Part shown: piece by piece, positions 9,936 to 20,671 of the stretch
Layout: each line of letters begins with the position of its first letter
How positions within the stretch are numbered: position 1 is the first letter of the stretch
NCBI GenBank assembly: GCA_903847155.1
Contig: CAINCU010000076.1
Location: 1 to 59,971 of the forward strand
DNA from: an uncultured Gallionellaceae bacterium
GTDB taxonomy: Bacteria; Pseudomonadota; Gammaproteobacteria; Burkholderiales; Gallionellaceae
Length of the DNA stretch: 59,971 bases
Reading direction: 5' to 3'
Made by a program: the position numbers and the translations under genes
Notes under the pieces: generated by a model
The model's input: only the letters and a program-made list of their open reading frames with translations
What the model was told of the DNA's origin: nothing
Databases searched by the model: none

Positions 9936-11687
9936 TTAAACCCCTTCCGAACGCCGCATCGTCCCACCTGCCGTCGGCGCTCCGCTACCGACACTGATCG
10001 CGCGCTGCAAATCAACGGGTGCAGTTAATTTTAGCAGTCGGTAAAGGTTGGATAAATTTTGCCGGAACAAGGTGTCAAAAGAAGAGACGCTCTGTGCCGA
10101 ATTGTAATCACCAAACCACCAGAACCAATCCGAGCCTTCGCAATCAGCCAATTGCTCTGTTGCCAGACGCATTTCTTCCGCACTCAGGCGGCCGCTGTTC
10201 ATCACGATGTCATAACTGCGTTTTGCTTCGCACAACAAATCCCAACCGCGGTTTTTGTCGGGCGAACCGATCCACGTACTGAACGTCCCGTAAACCCAGC
10301 TTCCTGAAACCAGTTGCTTCAGCTTCCCCGCGACAAATTGCGCTTTCCCTGTTTCAATCCCCTGCACGCATTCATCAAAAGTCGTAGTACGAATAAACGG
10401 ATGCTGTTCCAATTTGGCATACAGTTCGGACAGGAAATAATATCCGTTGTACGGGTAATATTCCCAAGCGTTCTCCCCATCCAAAATCACACTCACCACA
10501 GGTTCTTGTTCACCATGAGCATGCCGGTATATCTCTTCCAGTTGATGCACGAAATCGGCTGCCGCATCGTCGCCTTTCCACTTGGCATATTCAAAGCCGA
10601 TACGGTCTGACAATTCATCGTCGCGGAAAAAGCAATACACCGGCTTAGGTACATCTTCCAATAAATAGGGTTTGTACAAATAGCCAGCTTTGTCCGGCAA
10701 TCCCTGATTGTTCATGTCGCGCTGCAAGCTGTGCGCAAGCACGGCCTGTCCGGTCGCCGTCCAGCGGCATCCATGCTCTCCCAATAATTTCAAAGTCGAA
10801 CGCGACACACCTCCTTCAGAAGGCCACATGCCTTTAGGCGACATTCCGAAATGCCGCTGGTGGCTTTCCACCGCCCTAGCAAGCTGCGACTGTGCACGGC
10901 GCAGGCCGCCTTGGTAATAGCCCACCTGTGGCAGCGGCACCCCAGGTTCGCTCTCGCGAGCAGAATTAAAGTCCAGCAACAGCGGCAAGATGGGATGATT
11001 ATAGGGAGTAGTCGAAAGCTCGATCTGTCCCCGTTCCGCTAACTTGCGATAGCGCGGAATGATGCCGCTGATCAGCTCACCGATCAGGTTGAACAACTCA
11101 ATGCGTTCTGCGTAAGTGAATTGGCTCCCTTTGGTCATCAAACGTGCAACAACCTCGCTGCTGCGCCGCACACTTTCACCCATCCACACCAAGTGATACC
11201 AAACCAGCAAATCAGCCAGATATTGCCCGGATAGATATGTGACACTTTCGCGTCCGCGTCCCTCCATCATTTTCTGCAAATCAAACAGGTGCTGGTAAGC
11301 GCGGTACGGTTGCAACATCTTGGTGTGGTTGCTCTTGAAACAACTGTCCATGATATGCAATCGGCTATCATCACTCACTTCATTAAGCCGCTCATGACAC
11401 AGCATTTTTAGCAGGACATCATGTACCTGGCCCGATTTGAACTGCTGCTCATAATCCAGCAGCTGCTCCACCAGAATAGGAACAAAATTCACCACGGCCT
11501 TGGTCCGCGGATGCTGCTCCAGATGGAAGGCCATGTCGGTGTAATCCTTCATGGCATGCAGATACGTCCACGGCAAGACGAATTCATCCGTAGCGTAATT
11601 CCGGTAATCTGGCTGGTGCATATGCCAACACAAGATCAAATTCAGTTTCTTGTCCGTTGGCGTCATGGCGTTGTTTTGATGAGGCAT
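9936..11687 (-). CDS. Glycoside hydrolase family 57 enzyme (alpha-glucan active)
   Basis: A 583-residue enzyme of the GH57 alpha-amylase-like family. Conserved regions visible are the N-terminal LCWHMHQPDYRN (the HxHxP block), KGMWPSEGGVS with the likely nucleophile glutamate, and VSVILDGENAWEYYPYNG with the likely acid aspartate. No signal peptide is seen, so it acts in the cytoplasm. GH57 members include amylases, 4-alpha-glucanotransferases, branching enzymes and amylopullulanases. A separate GH13 glgB is present, so I would expect hydrolysis or transfer on glycogen rather than branching. It starts 20 bp after glgC. Two starts (residue 1 or Met-8) are possible and neither has a good ribosome site. 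Confidence 0.88.
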   Translation of the reverse strand: MPHQNNAMTPTDKKLNLILCWHMHQPDYRNYATDEFVLPWTYLHAMKDYTDMAFHLEQHPRTKAVVNFVPILVEQLLDYEQQFKSGQVHDVLLKMLCHERLNEVSDDSRLHIMDSCFKSNHTKMLQPYRAYQHLFDLQKMMEGRGRESVTYLSGQYLADLLVWYHLVWMGESVRRSSEVVARLMTKGSQFTYAERIELFNLIGELISGIIPRYRKLAERGQIELSTTPYNHPILPLLLDFNSARESEPGVPLPQVGYYQGGLRRAQSQLARAVESHQRHFGMSPKGMWPSEGGVSRSTLKLLGEHGCRWTATGQAVLAHSLQRDMNNQGLPDKAGYLYKPYLLEDVPKPVYCFFRDDELSDRIGFEYAKWKGDDAAADFVHQLEEIYRHAHGEQEPVVSVILDGENAWEYYPYNGYYFLSELYAKLEQHPFIRTTTFDECVQGIETGKAQFVAGKLKQLVSGSWVYGTFSTWIGSPDKNRGWDLLCEAKRSYDIVMNSGRLSAEEMRLATEQLADCEGSDWFWWFGDYNSAQSVSSFDTLFRQNLSNLYRLLKLTAPVDLQRAISVGSGAPTAGGTMRRSEGV

Positions 11688-11707
11688 AAATAAATTCGAA
11701 AAACTCT

Positions 11708-12991
11708 TTATCGCACGTGATGGATGGATTGCCCCAACATATCGGGTGTCACCAGTGTGATCCCGCTCTTGGAAACATGGAAATGTCTGGCATCTTCTTC
11801 GCGATTAAAACCAATTTCCATCTCGTCCGGAATCTCGCATTTATTGTCCAGCACCACCCGGTGCAACTTTACCCGTTCGCCGATGCGGCAGCCTGACAGG
11901 ATCACCGAATCGGTGATTTCACTTTGGCTCCCCACACGAATATCCGAGAACAGCAGCGAATGATGCACCCTTGCGCCACTGATAATGCAGCCACCGGAGA
12001 CCATAGAGTCAATGGCAACACCGCGACGGTCATCGTCATTAAATACGAATTTGGCAGGCGGTAATTGCTCCTGATAAGTCCAGATCGGCCAACTCTTGTC
12101 ATACAAATCCAGATCGGGAACGACGCTGACCATTTCCATGTTGGCCTCCCAATAGGCATCAATGGTTCCAACATCACGCCAGTAAGCACGTCCGCTTTCA
12201 TTCATCCCGACACAGCTCTTTTCAAAACGATGTGAATACACGCGATAGCGCTCAATCAAGTAAGGAATGATGTCGTGGCCGAAATCATGCGTGGAAGATT
12301 TTGTATCCGCATCCCGCACCAGTTGCTCATACAAAAACTTGGCGTTGAAAACATAGATGCCCATGCTGGCCAGAGACTGCCCAGGATTGCCCGGAATCTC
12401 CGTCGGATTGGCAGGTTTCTCGGTGAACTTGATGATGCGATCGTCGCTGTCCACTGTCATCACGCCAAAGGCGCTCGCTTCCGCCACCGGCACTTCGATA
12501 CAACCCACCGTCATGTCGGCATCAGTACGCACATGGGCTGCCAACATCTCGCCATAGTCCATCTTATAAACATGGTCTCCCGCCAGAATAACGATGTACT
12601 CGGGGTTGTATCCGCGCAGGATGTCGATGTTCTGAAACACCGCATCCGCCGTACCGCGATACCACTCTTCTTGAATCCGCTGCTGCGCCGGCAGCAGGGC
12701 AATGAACTCGTTAAACTCACCCCGTAAAAAACCCCAACCCTTCTGGATATGTTCGATCAGACTATGGGCTTTGTATTGGGTGACCACGCCGATGCGGCGT
12801 ATTCCGGAATTGATGCAATTGGACAATGGAAAATCGATGATGCGAAATTTTCCGCCAAACTGTACTGCCGGCTTGGCGTTCCAGTCCGTCAGATTGTGCA
12901 AGCGACTACCTCTGCCGCCAGCTAATACCAGAGCCACCGTATTTTTTGTCAGTGCGCTGATAAAACGTGGTGAATGCATATCCTGGGCCAT
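11708..12991 (-). CDS. glgC: Glucose-1-phosphate adenylyltransferase
   Basis: A 427-residue ADP-glucose pyrophosphorylase, the committed and usually allosteric step of bacterial glycogen synthesis (glucose-1-P + ATP to ADP-glucose + PPi). The N-terminal nucleotidyltransferase motif is LAGGRGSRL, followed by [19 protein letters not shown]. Further conserved blocks are [20 protein letters not shown] and GIYVF. The C-terminal left-handed beta-helix repeats are present. AAGGAG precedes the ATG. It lies 24 bp after glgA. The PPi it makes is a possible source for the PPi-dependent enzymes encoded at 46-49 kb. Confidence 0.97.
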   Translation of the reverse strand: MAQDMHSPRFISALTKNTVALVLAGGRGSRLHNLTDWNAKPAVQFGGKFRIIDFPLSNCINSGIRRIGVVTQYKAHSLIEHIQKGWGFLRGEFNEFIALLPAQQRIQEEWYRGTADAVFQNIDILRGYNPEYIVILAGDHVYKMDYGEMLAAHVRTDADMTVGCIEVPVAEASAFGVMTVDSDDRIIKFTEKPANPTEIPGNPGQSLASMGIYVFNAKFLYEQLVRDADTKSSTHDFGHDIIPYLIERYRVYSHRFEKSCVGMNESGRAYWRDVGTIDAYWEANMEMVSVVPDLDLYDKSWPIWTYQEQLPPAKFVFNDDDRRGVAIDSMVSGGCIISGARVHHSLLFSDIRVGSQSEITDSVILSGCRIGERVKLHRVVLDNKCEIPDEMEIGFNREEDARHFHVSKSGITLVTPDMLGQSIHHVR

Positions 12992-13015
12992 GGCGTCTCC
13001 TTATTTATTTGTTTG

Positions 13016-14470
13016 CTATATTGAGGCTGATTGCGTTTTTAGAATGGTTTGGTAGAGATCGATGTACATCTGCGCACTGCGTTGCCAACCGACATCGCGA
13101 TGCATGCCGTTAAGCTGGATGCGACGGAATGTTTTCTGGTCGCGGTAGCACTCGATTGCCCATTTGATGGTTTGCTGCAGGACGAATGTGCTGGGTTCGT
13201 CAAACACAAAACCCGTCCCCCCTTCCAGATTGGCATTGATTACCGAGTCAGCCAAGCCGCCGGTGCGGCGTACTACCGGTGGCGTCCCGTAACGCATGCC
13301 GTACATCTGATTCAGTCCGCACGGCTCGAAGCGAGACGGCATCAAAAATATGTCCGCACCCGCCATGATCTGGTGCGACAGTGCTTCATCAAAGCCCACA
13401 TTGACCGATACGCGCCCTGTATAGCGCTGCGCCAACAGTTGATAGCGGCGTTCCAGCTCCGCTTCGCCATTGCCAAGCACCGCCAATTGTGCACCGCTTT
13501 CCAGCAGAGTGGGCAGGCATTCGAGCAGCAAATCCAGTCCCTTCTGATAAGTCAGGCGGCTAACCACCCCCAGCATGGGAGCATGCTCATCAACCTCCAG
13601 TCCAAGTCGCTGCTGCAATGCCAGTTTGCCCTTGGTCTTGAGCGACAGATCATGTTCGTCGTAACGAACTCCCAGATGCTTGTCAGTTGCCGGGTTCCAT
13701 TCGTTTACATCGATGCCATTGAGAATGCCGCTGACATCCTCTTTGCGCGCGGTGAGCAAACCCTGCATGCCATAGCCCATCTCGGTGGTTTGAATTTCGT
13801 GCGCATATGTCGGACTCACCGTCACAATACGATCGGCATAATGCAAACCCGATTTAAGGAACGAAAGATTGCCGTGAAATTCGACTCCATGCATGTCAAA
13901 AACATGTTGAGGCAAATTCAGCGGCCTCAGCCAATCGCGTTCGTAGTTACCCTGAAACGCGATGTTATGCACGGTCATCACGCTTTTGGCATGTATCCGC
14001 TTGTCCAACTGCAGATAGGCAGGTGCCAAACCAGTCTGCCAGTCGTTGCAATGCACCAGTTCTGCCTGCCAATTCACCGGGGAATCAGCACTGCCCAACA
14101 GCGCCGCGACTCTGGACAGCATGCCGAAGCGCATCGGATTGTCTGGCCAATCACCGCCCAGATGATATTGATAGAGTCCTGCCACGCGGCAAAAATATTG
14201 CGGAGCATCCAGCACATATACCGGCACCAGCGTGTCAGGCATTTTTGCGCTTAGCAAACGCACTTCGGGCTGTCCCGGAAACACTGCAAAATTAGCGACT
14301 GTTTTCTTGGCTTTCAGCCCGTCCAGCACTTGGTTATATCCCGGAATCAACAAGCGTACATCCTGCCCCAATTCCTGCAAAGCTGCAGGCAAGGAAGCGC
14401 TGACATCGGCCAGCCCGCCCGTCTTGATGAGCGGATGCACTTCGGATGTGGCGAACAGGATGCGCGTCAT
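13016..14470 (-). CDS. glgA: Glycogen synthase (ADP-glucose)
   Basis: A 484-residue GT5 glycosyltransferase that extends alpha-1,4-glucan from ADP-glucose. The N-terminal substrate motif [13 protein letters not shown] is at about residues 17-29, and the C-terminal catalytic block is [19 protein letters not shown] followed by the RTGGLAD repeat. Length is typical. Its ATG overlaps the pgi stop codon by 4 bp (ATGA), so the two are translationally coupled. GGAAA lies 4 nt before the start. Confidence 0.97.
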   Translation of the reverse strand: MTRILFATSEVHPLIKTGGLADVSASLPAALQELGQDVRLLIPGYNQVLDGLKAKKTVANFAVFPGQPEVRLLSAKMPDTLVPVYVLDAPQYFCRVAGLYQYHLGGDWPDNPMRFGMLSRVAALLGSADSPVNWQAELVHCNDWQTGLAPAYLQLDKRIHAKSVMTVHNIAFQGNYERDWLRPLNLPQHVFDMHGVEFHGNLSFLKSGLHYADRIVTVSPTYAHEIQTTEMGYGMQGLLTARKEDVSGILNGIDVNEWNPATDKHLGVRYDEHDLSLKTKGKLALQQRLGLEVDEHAPMLGVVSRLTYQKGLDLLLECLPTLLESGAQLAVLGNGEAELERRYQLLAQRYTGRVSVNVGFDEALSHQIMAGADIFLMPSRFEPCGLNQMYGMRYGTPPVVRRTGGLADSVINANLEGGTGFVFDEPSTFVLQQTIKWAIECYRDQKTFRRIQLNGMHRDVGWQRSAQMYIDLYQTILKTQSASI

Positions 14471-16125
14471 GATTTCCGGCTTACTGATTTGTAGTAATTG
14501 ATAAGGCCGTTGGTGGAGGCATCGTGCGCAGAAATCGGCTGCGCATCACGCAGCTCCGGCAAAATATACGCGGCCAATTGTTTGCCCAGCTCAACACCCC
14601 ATTGGTCGAAAGAATTCACATTCCAGATAATGCCCTGCACAAAAATTTTATGTTCATACAAGGCAATCAGTCGACCCAGCGTGCGCGGTGTCAACTGCTC
14701 GAACATGATCGAATTGGTGGGCTTGTTGCCATCAAATACCTTGTGTGGCAACAACGCTTCAATCGCTGCCGCATCCATACCACCATGTTGCAGCTCGGCA
14801 CGCGCCTCGGCTTCAGTTTTACCTTTCATTAACGCTTCTGTCTGAGCGAAAAAGTTGGAAAGCAAAGTCGCATGATGCTCCCCCAAAGGATAAAAACTGC
14901 GCGCAGGTGCGATAAAATCGGCTGGGATAATCTGAGTGCCCTGATGGATGAGCTGGTAATAAGCATGTTGTCCGTTGGTGCCGGTGCCTCCCCACACTAC
15001 CGGGCCAGTCGCATAGTCCACCGCATTGCCTTGACGATCAACGCGCTTGCCATTGCTCTCCATGTCGGCCTGCTGGAGGTAGGCAGTAAAATATTCCAGC
15101 GACTGATCATAAGGCAACATTGCAATGGTCGCCGCATCAAAGAAATTACGGTACCAGACTCCAAGCAAGGCCAGAATTACCGGCGTGTTTTGTTCCAACG
15201 ACGCGTCACGGAAATGACTATCCATGTCGTTACCACCGCGCAACAGTTCTTCAAAACGATCCATACCGACATACAAGGCAATAGGCAGGCCGATAGCCGA
15301 CCACAATGAATAACGTCCACCGACCCAGTCCGAGAATCCGAACATGTTCGCCACATCTATACCAAAATCAGCCACTTCTTTCGTGTTGGTGGAAAGAGCG
15401 ACAAAATGACTGGCAATACTTTTCTCATCGTTGCTATTTTTTAACAACCAATCACGCGCCGAACGGGCATTCATCAGTGTTTCCTGAGTGGTGAATGTCT
15501 TGGAGGCAACAATAAACAAGGTAGTTTCTGGATCAAGCAAAGCCAGTTTGGTTGCAATATCTGCCCCATCCACATTGGATACGAAATGCGCACGCAACTT
15601 TGGACCAGCATATGGTTGCAAAGCCTGGCACACCATAAGCGGCCCCAGATAAGAACCGCCAATGCCGATATTCACTACATCGGTGATAGCCTTGCCTGTG
15701 TATCCGCGCCATTCGCCGTTGCGTACGCTATCGGAAAAGCTGCGCATTTTTGCCAATACGCTGCGCACTCCAGGCAATACATCTTTGCCATCCACCACGA
15801 TCGGGGAATGCTCTGGATCGATCGCTGCCCGCAACGCGGTATGCAGTACTGCGCGCTGCTCTGTAAAATTTATCTTGTCGCCAGCGAACATCCGCTCACG
15901 CCAAAGCTCCACCTTTGCCTGTCGCGCCAACGCGAACAGCAAAGGCATGGTGTCGTGCGAAATCAAATTCTTTGAATAATCGAGCAGCATGTCGTCCAAG
16001 CGCATAGAAAAACGCTCGAAACGCTGAGGATCGGAAACGAATGCCTGACGCAGCGAGAACTGCGTTAATGACTGACGATGATTTTGCAGGGCTTGCCATG
16101 CCGGAGACCGCGTTAATTGGGACAT
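14467..16125 (-). CDS. pgi: Glucose-6-phosphate isomerase
   Basis: A 552-residue enzyme interconverting glucose-6-P and fructose-6-P. The sugar-phosphate site reads [12 protein letters not shown], the family block [13 protein letters not shown] is complete, and the C-terminal signature is GVELGKQLA. Catalytic His and Lys lie in the expected C-terminal region ([16 protein letters not shown] and later). Its placement inside the glg cluster links glycogen to the fructose-6-P node. It begins 69 bp after glgB and overlaps glgA by 4 bp. Confidence 0.97.
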   Translation of the reverse strand: MSQLTRSPAWQALQNHRQSLTQFSLRQAFVSDPQRFERFSMRLDDMLLDYSKNLISHDTMPLLFALARQAKVELWRERMFAGDKINFTEQRAVLHTALRAAIDPEHSPIVVDGKDVLPGVRSVLAKMRSFSDSVRNGEWRGYTGKAITDVVNIGIGGSYLGPLMVCQALQPYAGPKLRAHFVSNVDGADIATKLALLDPETTLFIVASKTFTTQETLMNARSARDWLLKNSNDEKSIASHFVALSTNTKEVADFGIDVANMFGFSDWVGGRYSLWSAIGLPIALYVGMDRFEELLRGGNDMDSHFRDASLEQNTPVILALLGVWYRNFFDAATIAMLPYDQSLEYFTAYLQQADMESNGKRVDRQGNAVDYATGPVVWGGTGTNGQHAYYQLIHQGTQIIPADFIAPARSFYPLGEHHATLLSNFFAQTEALMKGKTEAEARAELQHGGMDAAAIEALLPHKVFDGNKPTNSIMFEQLTPRTLGRLIALYEHKIFVQGIIWNVNSFDQWGVELGKQLAAYILPELRDAQPISAHDASTNGLINYYKSVSRKS

Positions 16126-16194
16126 ATCAAAACCTATCTAACCCTGCACAAACTAAATAATTTCTACACGGAATTTTGTTCTGTAAAAATCGAA

Positions 16195-18366
16195 TCAGCG
16201 CATTCTCTCAATCACGATTCCCGCCAATGGCGGCAGAGTCACCTCGATTGACTGATGCTCACCGTTCCATGCGACATCTGACGAATATAATCCAAAACCA
16301 TTACCCATATTTGAGCCGCCGTAATAATGTGAATCACTGTTGAATATTTCGCGGTAGCCGCCCTTATGCGGCACACCCACACGATATGCGACACGCGGAA
16401 CAGGTGTAAAGTTGAGCAATACGATAACATATGAACCGTCGCGCGCCATCCTGCGGAAGATCAGCAGCGATTGGTCAGCGTTGTCGCAATCCACCCAGGC
16501 AAACCCCTCATGCGAAAAATCCAGCTCATGCAACGCAGGCACCCCGCTGTAAAGCAGGTTGGCATCGCGCACTAAGGCCTTTACTCCACTGTTTTCGCTG
16601 TGTCCCAGCAGGTACCAGTCGATTTCCGCCCCGACCTTCCATTCATGCCCCTGCGCGATTTCGTTGCCCATGAAATTCAACTTCTTGCCCGGAGAAGTCA
16701 TCTGATAGGTAAACAGCAAGCGCAGGTTGGCAAACTTCTGCCAGCCGTCGCCCGGCATCTTGTCCAGCAATGAACGTTTACCGTGTACTACTTCATCATG
16801 GGAAAAAGGCAGCACGAAATTCTCGGTATAGCTATATAGCTGGCCGAAGGTCAGCATATTCTGGTGATAACGTCTATGCACAGGATCATGTTCGATGTAG
16901 TCGAGCGTGTCGTTCATCCAGCCCATGTTCCACTTCATGGAAAAACCCAGTCCCCCCAGATAAGTGGGACGCGACACCATAGGCCAAGAGGTCGATTCCT
17001 CAGCGATGGTCAGGGTGCCTGGAAATTGTTCATGAGTCATCACATTCAAATCGCGGAAGAAATCCACCGCCTCCAGGTTCTCGCGCCCACCATGTTTGTT
17101 AGGCAACCACTGACCTTCCGTGCGTGAGTAATCCAGATAGAGCATGGAAGCCACGGCATCCACGCGCACGCCGTCAATGTGAAATTCATTCAGCCAATAA
17201 TGCGCATTTGCCATCAGAAAATTGCGCACCTCGTTGCGGCCATAATTGAAAATCAGGGTGCCCCAATCCTGATGCTCGCCCAGACGAGGGTCTTCATGCT
17301 CGAACAATGCAGTGCCATCAAAACGCGCCAGCGCAAAAGCATCTTTGGGAAAGTGCGCGGGCACCCAATCCAGAATCACCCCGATGCCCGCAATATGGCA
17401 GCTTTCGACAAAATAGCGGAAGTCATCCGGCGTACCATAGCGGCTGGTTATCCCGAAATAGCCGGTGGTCTGATAGCCCCACGATTCATCCAGCGGGTGC
17501 TCGCTGATCGGCATCAATTCGATGTGCGTGAAACCCATTTCCTGCACGTAAGGCACAAGACTTTCGGCCAGTTCACGAAAATTATAGAAGCGCCCGTCCC
17601 AGTGCCTTTTCCATGAGCCCGCATGCACTTCATAAACATTCAGCGGCTTATGCTGCCAATCATGGACGGCGCGCTGTTCCATCCACGCCGAATCACGCCA
17701 CTGAAAACCATCCAGCGCAGTTACTCTGGATGCCGTGCCGGGACGCATTTCAAAACTAAAACCGTACGGGTCGGTCTTGGTCAGCAACTCGCCGGTATTG
17801 CGATTGCGAATCTCGAATTTGTAAAACTCGCCCAAGCCAATATCCGGGACAAAAATCTCCCACACACCGCTGCTGCCCAGCGTGCGCATCGGATCCACGC
17901 GACCATCCCATCCGTTGAAATCGCCGACCACGCTGACGCGTTCGGCATTCGGCGCCCACACCGCAAAGCGCACGCCCCACACCCCCTGCAACTCGATGTG
18001 GTGCGCCCCCAACATGCGGTAAGCCTGCTCCAAACGTCCTTGCGAAAACAGATACAGATCGTGCTCGGTGATGCTGGATGCGAAGGAGTATGCATCGTGT
18101 ACTTCGACCACATGATTGAAATAATTCATTTGCAGGAGACATGGTGAAGGCAGGACATTTTTCCCTCTCCAGGTAAAAATACCCGATGCATCAACACGCT
18201 GCAGCGGCTGCCAAACAAGTCCATCATGAACAGAAACTTCTGTCGCGTAGGGTTGAAATACCCGCAACACCCATTCGGATTTGATTTGATGTAACCCCAG
18301 ATAAGCAAAAGGGTCATTATGGCGCGCTTCTAATAAGGCGCGCTTGTGCTGGCTATCGTTCTGCAT
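16195..18366 (-). CDS. glgB: 1,4-alpha-glucan branching enzyme (GH13)
   Basis: A 723-residue branching enzyme that makes alpha-1,6 links in glycogen. An N-terminal module precedes a CBM48 domain ([20 protein letters not shown]). The GH13 barrel shows region [11 protein letters not shown], region [13 protein letters not shown] with the nucleophile Asp, region III TIAEEST with the acid Glu, and region [15 protein letters not shown] chose the ATG of MQNDSQHKR because CAGGAG lies 7 nt upstream; the open frame continues 7 codons further. It is the first gene of the glg run, so the promoter should lie in the gap before it. Confidence 0.97.
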   Translation of the reverse strand: MQNDSQHKRALLEARHNDPFAYLGLHQIKSEWVLRVFQPYATEVSVHDGLVWQPLQRVDASGIFTWRGKNVLPSPCLLQMNYFNHVVEVHDAYSFASSITEHDLYLFSQGRLEQAYRMLGAHHIELQGVWGVRFAVWAPNAERVSVVGDFNGWDGRVDPMRTLGSSGVWEIFVPDIGLGEFYKFEIRNRNTGELLTKTDPYGFSFEMRPGTASRVTALDGFQWRDSAWMEQRAVHDWQHKPLNVYEVHAGSWKRHWDGRFYNFRELAESLVPYVQEMGFTHIELMPISEHPLDESWGYQTTGYFGITSRYGTPDDFRYFVESCHIAGIGVILDWVPAHFPKDAFALARFDGTALFEHEDPRLGEHQDWGTLIFNYGRNEVRNFLMANAHYWLNEFHIDGVRVDAVASMLYLDYSRTEGQWLPNKHGGRENLEAVDFFRDLNVMTHEQFPGTLTIAEESTSWPMVSRPTYLGGLGFSMKWNMGWMNDTLDYIEHDPVHRRYHQNMLTFGQLYSYTENFVLPFSHDEVVHGKRSLLDKMPGDGWQKFANLRLLFTYQMTSPGKKLNFMGNEIAQGHEWKVGAEIDWYLLGHSENSGVKALVRDANLLYSGVPALHELDFSHEGFAWVDCDNADQSLLIFRRMARDGSYVIVLLNFTPVPRVAYRVGVPHKGGYREIFNSDSHYYGGSNMGNGFGLYSSDVAWNGEHQSIEVTLPPLAGIVIERMR

Positions 18367-18432
18367 GTCTTCGCTCCTGTTCCACAATATAGCCTTTTAA
18401 AGCAGAATGAACAACGAAAATGAAGCGAAAAT

Positions 18433-18467
18433 CAGGTGTCGCAAATCCGCCGAATTTGTGACACCTG
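18433..18467. repeat. Hairpin, 14-bp arms
   Basis: CAGGTGTCGCAAAT and ATTTGTGACACCTG pair over 14 bp with a single G-T position and a short loop. No T-run follows on either side. It may be a protein-binding site or a transcript hairpin in the glgB/mutL divergent region. Confidence 0.6.
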
Positions 18468-18479
18468 AGTATTTAAAAT

Positions 18480-18524
18480 TAAATAAGGTAATCCCCCATC
18501 TAAGCTGTGGGATTACCTTATTTA
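18480..18524. terminator. Long perfect hairpin, terminator-like
   Basis: TAAATAAGGTAATCCC and its exact complement form a 16-bp perfect stem around a loop of about 13 nt. The A/T-rich stem base gives a run of T and A on both strands. It lies about 115 bp upstream of glgB and 215 bp upstream of mutL, so it is not at a known gene end. It could be an attenuator, or the remnant terminator of a lost gene. Confidence 0.5.
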
Positions 18525-18724
18525 TTTACTGGCTCACAATTCAAGCGCGCAAAGAATCAATTATTAGAGGTTCCCTTAACCCAAACGGGGGACACCGACA
18601 AAACAGGATTATTTGGATTCGACTGAATTTCCACAATTGCACCGCAGTGATGACCCGATGAATTATCCGTGTTCAAATTCAAACCGTGACTATGCTTCTC
18701 AAAAATATCTGCGAATGCATCCGC

Positions 18725-18730
18725 TATAAT
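18725..18730 (+). promoter_or_regulatory. Possible -10 box of mutL (TATAAT)
   Basis: A perfect TATAAT ends 8 nt before the mutL ATG. No good -35 is seen at 17 bp. No ribosome site lies in the short interval CCGCCACC before ATG, so a transcript from this box would be leaderless or nearly so. Confidence 0.4.
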
Positions 18731-18738
18731 CCGCCACC

Positions 18739-20565
18739 ATGTCTTCCATCCATTTACTCCCCGACTTGCTCATCAACCAGATCGCCGCCGGCGAGGTGAT
18801 CGAGCGTCCGGCATCAGCGCTGAAAGAATTGCTGGAAAATAGTCTGGATGCAGGCGCGACGGACATCGCCGTGCAGTTGGAGCACGGCGGTGTGAAACTG
18901 CTGCGCGTGCGCGACAACGGCGGCGGCATTGCGCAGGAACAATTGCCGCTGGCACTGATGCGCCACGCGACCAGCAAGATCGCCTCGCTCGACGACTTGC
19001 AGCGCGTGTCCAGCATGGGCTTTCGCGGCGAGGCGCTGGCGAGCATGGCGGCGGTGGCGCATGTCACACTCACCAGCCGCAACACGTACGCCGCACACGC
19101 CTGGAAGATCGAAGCGTCAGATGGCGCACAAGGAAACGCCGCACCCGCGGCGCACGCGCCTGGCACCAGCGTGGAAATACGCGAGCTGTATTTCAACACT
19201 CCGGCGCGGCGCAAATTTCTGAAAAGCGAAAGTACCGAGTTCGCCTGGTGCGAAGAGACATTCAAACGCATCGCGCTGTCGCGCCCGGATGTGGCGTTCT
19301 CGTTGCAGCACAATGGGCGCGCGGTGTGGCAACTGGCTGCGCAGTCGCTGCAACAGCGCATCACCGCCATCCTCGGCGCAGAGTTCGGCCAACATGCCGT
19401 CGCCATTGAACATGAGATCGCAGGTCTGCACTTGTACGGCATCGCAGCCCTGCCCGCCTATTCGCGCTCATCCCGCGATGAACAATATTTCTTCGTCAAC
19501 GGCCGCTTCGTGCGCGACAAAGTGCTGATGCACGCCGTGCGCCAAGCCTATCAGGACATCCTGCATCACCAGCGTCATCCCGCCTTCGTGCTATTCCTCG
19601 AACTGCCGCCGGAACAGGTGGATGTGAACGTGCATCCAGCGAAGAGCGAAGTGCGCTTCCGCGAGAGTCAGGGCATACACCAGTTCGTGTTTCATGCGTT
19701 GCATGATGCGTTGAGTGGAACGATGAGTGAAGCCATTCCATCGACCGCCAGCACCTCGCATGAGGCGCAAGCAAAACAATCATTTCCCTCGGCACAGCAG
19801 CAGCGCATGGCATTCGGCACCGAGCAAAGGCAAGCGAGCTATCGTTTATGGGAAGAAGCTGCAGTAGCGCTCAAACAAGAAGCTGACAACGCAGGATGGG
19901 TGGAGCGACGCGATACCCATCACTCATCGCTGCAAGAAAACGATGGGTATCGCTTCGCTCCATCCATCCTCCAACAACCCGAACACCCGCTCGGCTTCGC
20001 CCTCGGCCAACTCTCCGGCATCTACATCCTCGCGCAGAATCAGCAAGGCCTCATCGTGGTCGATATGCACGCCGCGCACGAACGCATCGTGTATGAAAAA
20101 CTCAAGACCGCATTCGACCAGCAGCAGATGCCGACGCAACCGTTGCTGATTCCGGTGACGTTCAGCGCCGACACACTGAACATCGCCACCGTCGAAGAGG
20201 AACAGGAAGCGTTGCAAAAACTCGGCTTCGACATCGCGCCCATCTCCACCCACACCCTCGCGGTGCGCGCCATGCCCGCCATGCTCAAGCAGGCGCACGC
20301 CGAAGCCGCAGCGCGCGAAGTGCTGCACGAGCTGCGCGAATTCGGCGCGAGCCGCGCACTCACCGAACGGCGCAACGAACTGCTCGCCACCCTCGCCTGC
20401 CATTCCGCCGTGCGCGCCAACCAGCAACTGAGCCTGCCCGAGATAAACAGCATCCTGCGCGAGATGGAACAGACCGAACGCGCCGACCAATGCAACCATG
20501 GCCGTCCGACCTGGTTCCAGATCACGTTGGCGGAACTGGATGCGATGTTTATGCGCGGGAAATGA
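18739..20565 (+). CDS. mutL: DNA mismatch repair protein MutL
   Basis: A 608-residue MutL. The N-terminal GHKL ATPase shows NQIAAGEVIERPASALKELL, DNGGGI, HATSKI and GFRGEALASMAAV. The C-terminal domain carries the endonuclease-type motif DMHAAHERIVYE (Gln of DQHA replaced by Met, as in some betaproteobacterial MutL) and the distal CNHGRPTW block. This suggests a nicking MutL of the MutH-independent type. Between them lies a variable linker (about residues 335-420) that contains an in-frame palindromic repeat at residues 386-411. No Shine-Dalgarno is seen. aroG follows on the same strand after about 105 bp. Confidence 0.97.
   Translation: MSSIHLLPDLLINQIAAGEVIERPASALKELLENSLDAGATDIAVQLEHGGVKLLRVRDNGGGIAQEQLPLALMRHATSKIASLDDLQRVSSMGFRGEALASMAAVAHVTLTSRNTYAAHAWKIEASDGAQGNAAPAAHAPGTSVEIRELYFNTPARRKFLKSESTEFAWCEETFKRIALSRPDVAFSLQHNGRAVWQLAAQSLQQRITAILGAEFGQHAVAIEHEIAGLHLYGIAALPAYSRSSRDEQYFFVNGRFVRDKVLMHAVRQAYQDILHHQRHPAFVLFLELPPEQVDVNVHPAKSEVRFRESQGIHQFVFHALHDALSGTMSEAIPSTASTSHEAQAKQSFPSAQQQRMAFGTEQRQASYRLWEEAAVALKQEADNAGWVERRDTHHSSLQENDGYRFAPSILQQPEHPLGFALGQLSGIYILAQNQQGLIVVDMHAAHERIVYEKLKTAFDQQQMPTQPLLIPVTFSADTLNIATVEEEQEALQKLGFDIAPISTHTLAVRAMPAMLKQAHAEAAAREVLHELREFGASRALTERRNELLATLACHSAVRANQQLSLPEINSILREMEQTERADQCNHGRPTWFQITLAELDAMFMRGK
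19893..19970. repeat. Inverted repeat inserted in frame in the mutL linker
   Basis: Arms at 19893-19921 and 19942-19970 are complementary at 27 of 29 positions around a 20-nt loop. The arm has the form AGGATGGRTGGAGCG followed by AMGCGATACCCATC. I recognise this as a type usually found between genes in betaproteobacteria. Here it is read through in frame as part of the non-conserved linker of MutL. Confidence 0.85.
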
Positions 20566-20671
20566 CCGCCCACAACAAGTAGAATTGAATGTCTGGCTGA
20601 GAACGGGCGTAATGACGCACTTTATTCAGGTTTTTTCCTTTTAACGCAACTTACAGGTTTGGATTTTTAAA

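Larger units (their letters stand above)
18367..18738. other. Intergenic region between divergent glgB and mutL
   Basis: A 372-bp stretch with no convincing gene; an 84-codon plus-strand frame here has no ribosome site or recognisable sequence. It holds two strong hairpins, listed separately, and the start signals of both flanking genes. It is richer in A and T than the mutL coding sequence. Confidence 0.7.

Noticed and set aside
13049-14254. A 401-codon plus-strand frame opposite glgA
   Set aside because: Lies fully inside glgA on the other strand and shows no known motif or ribosome site.
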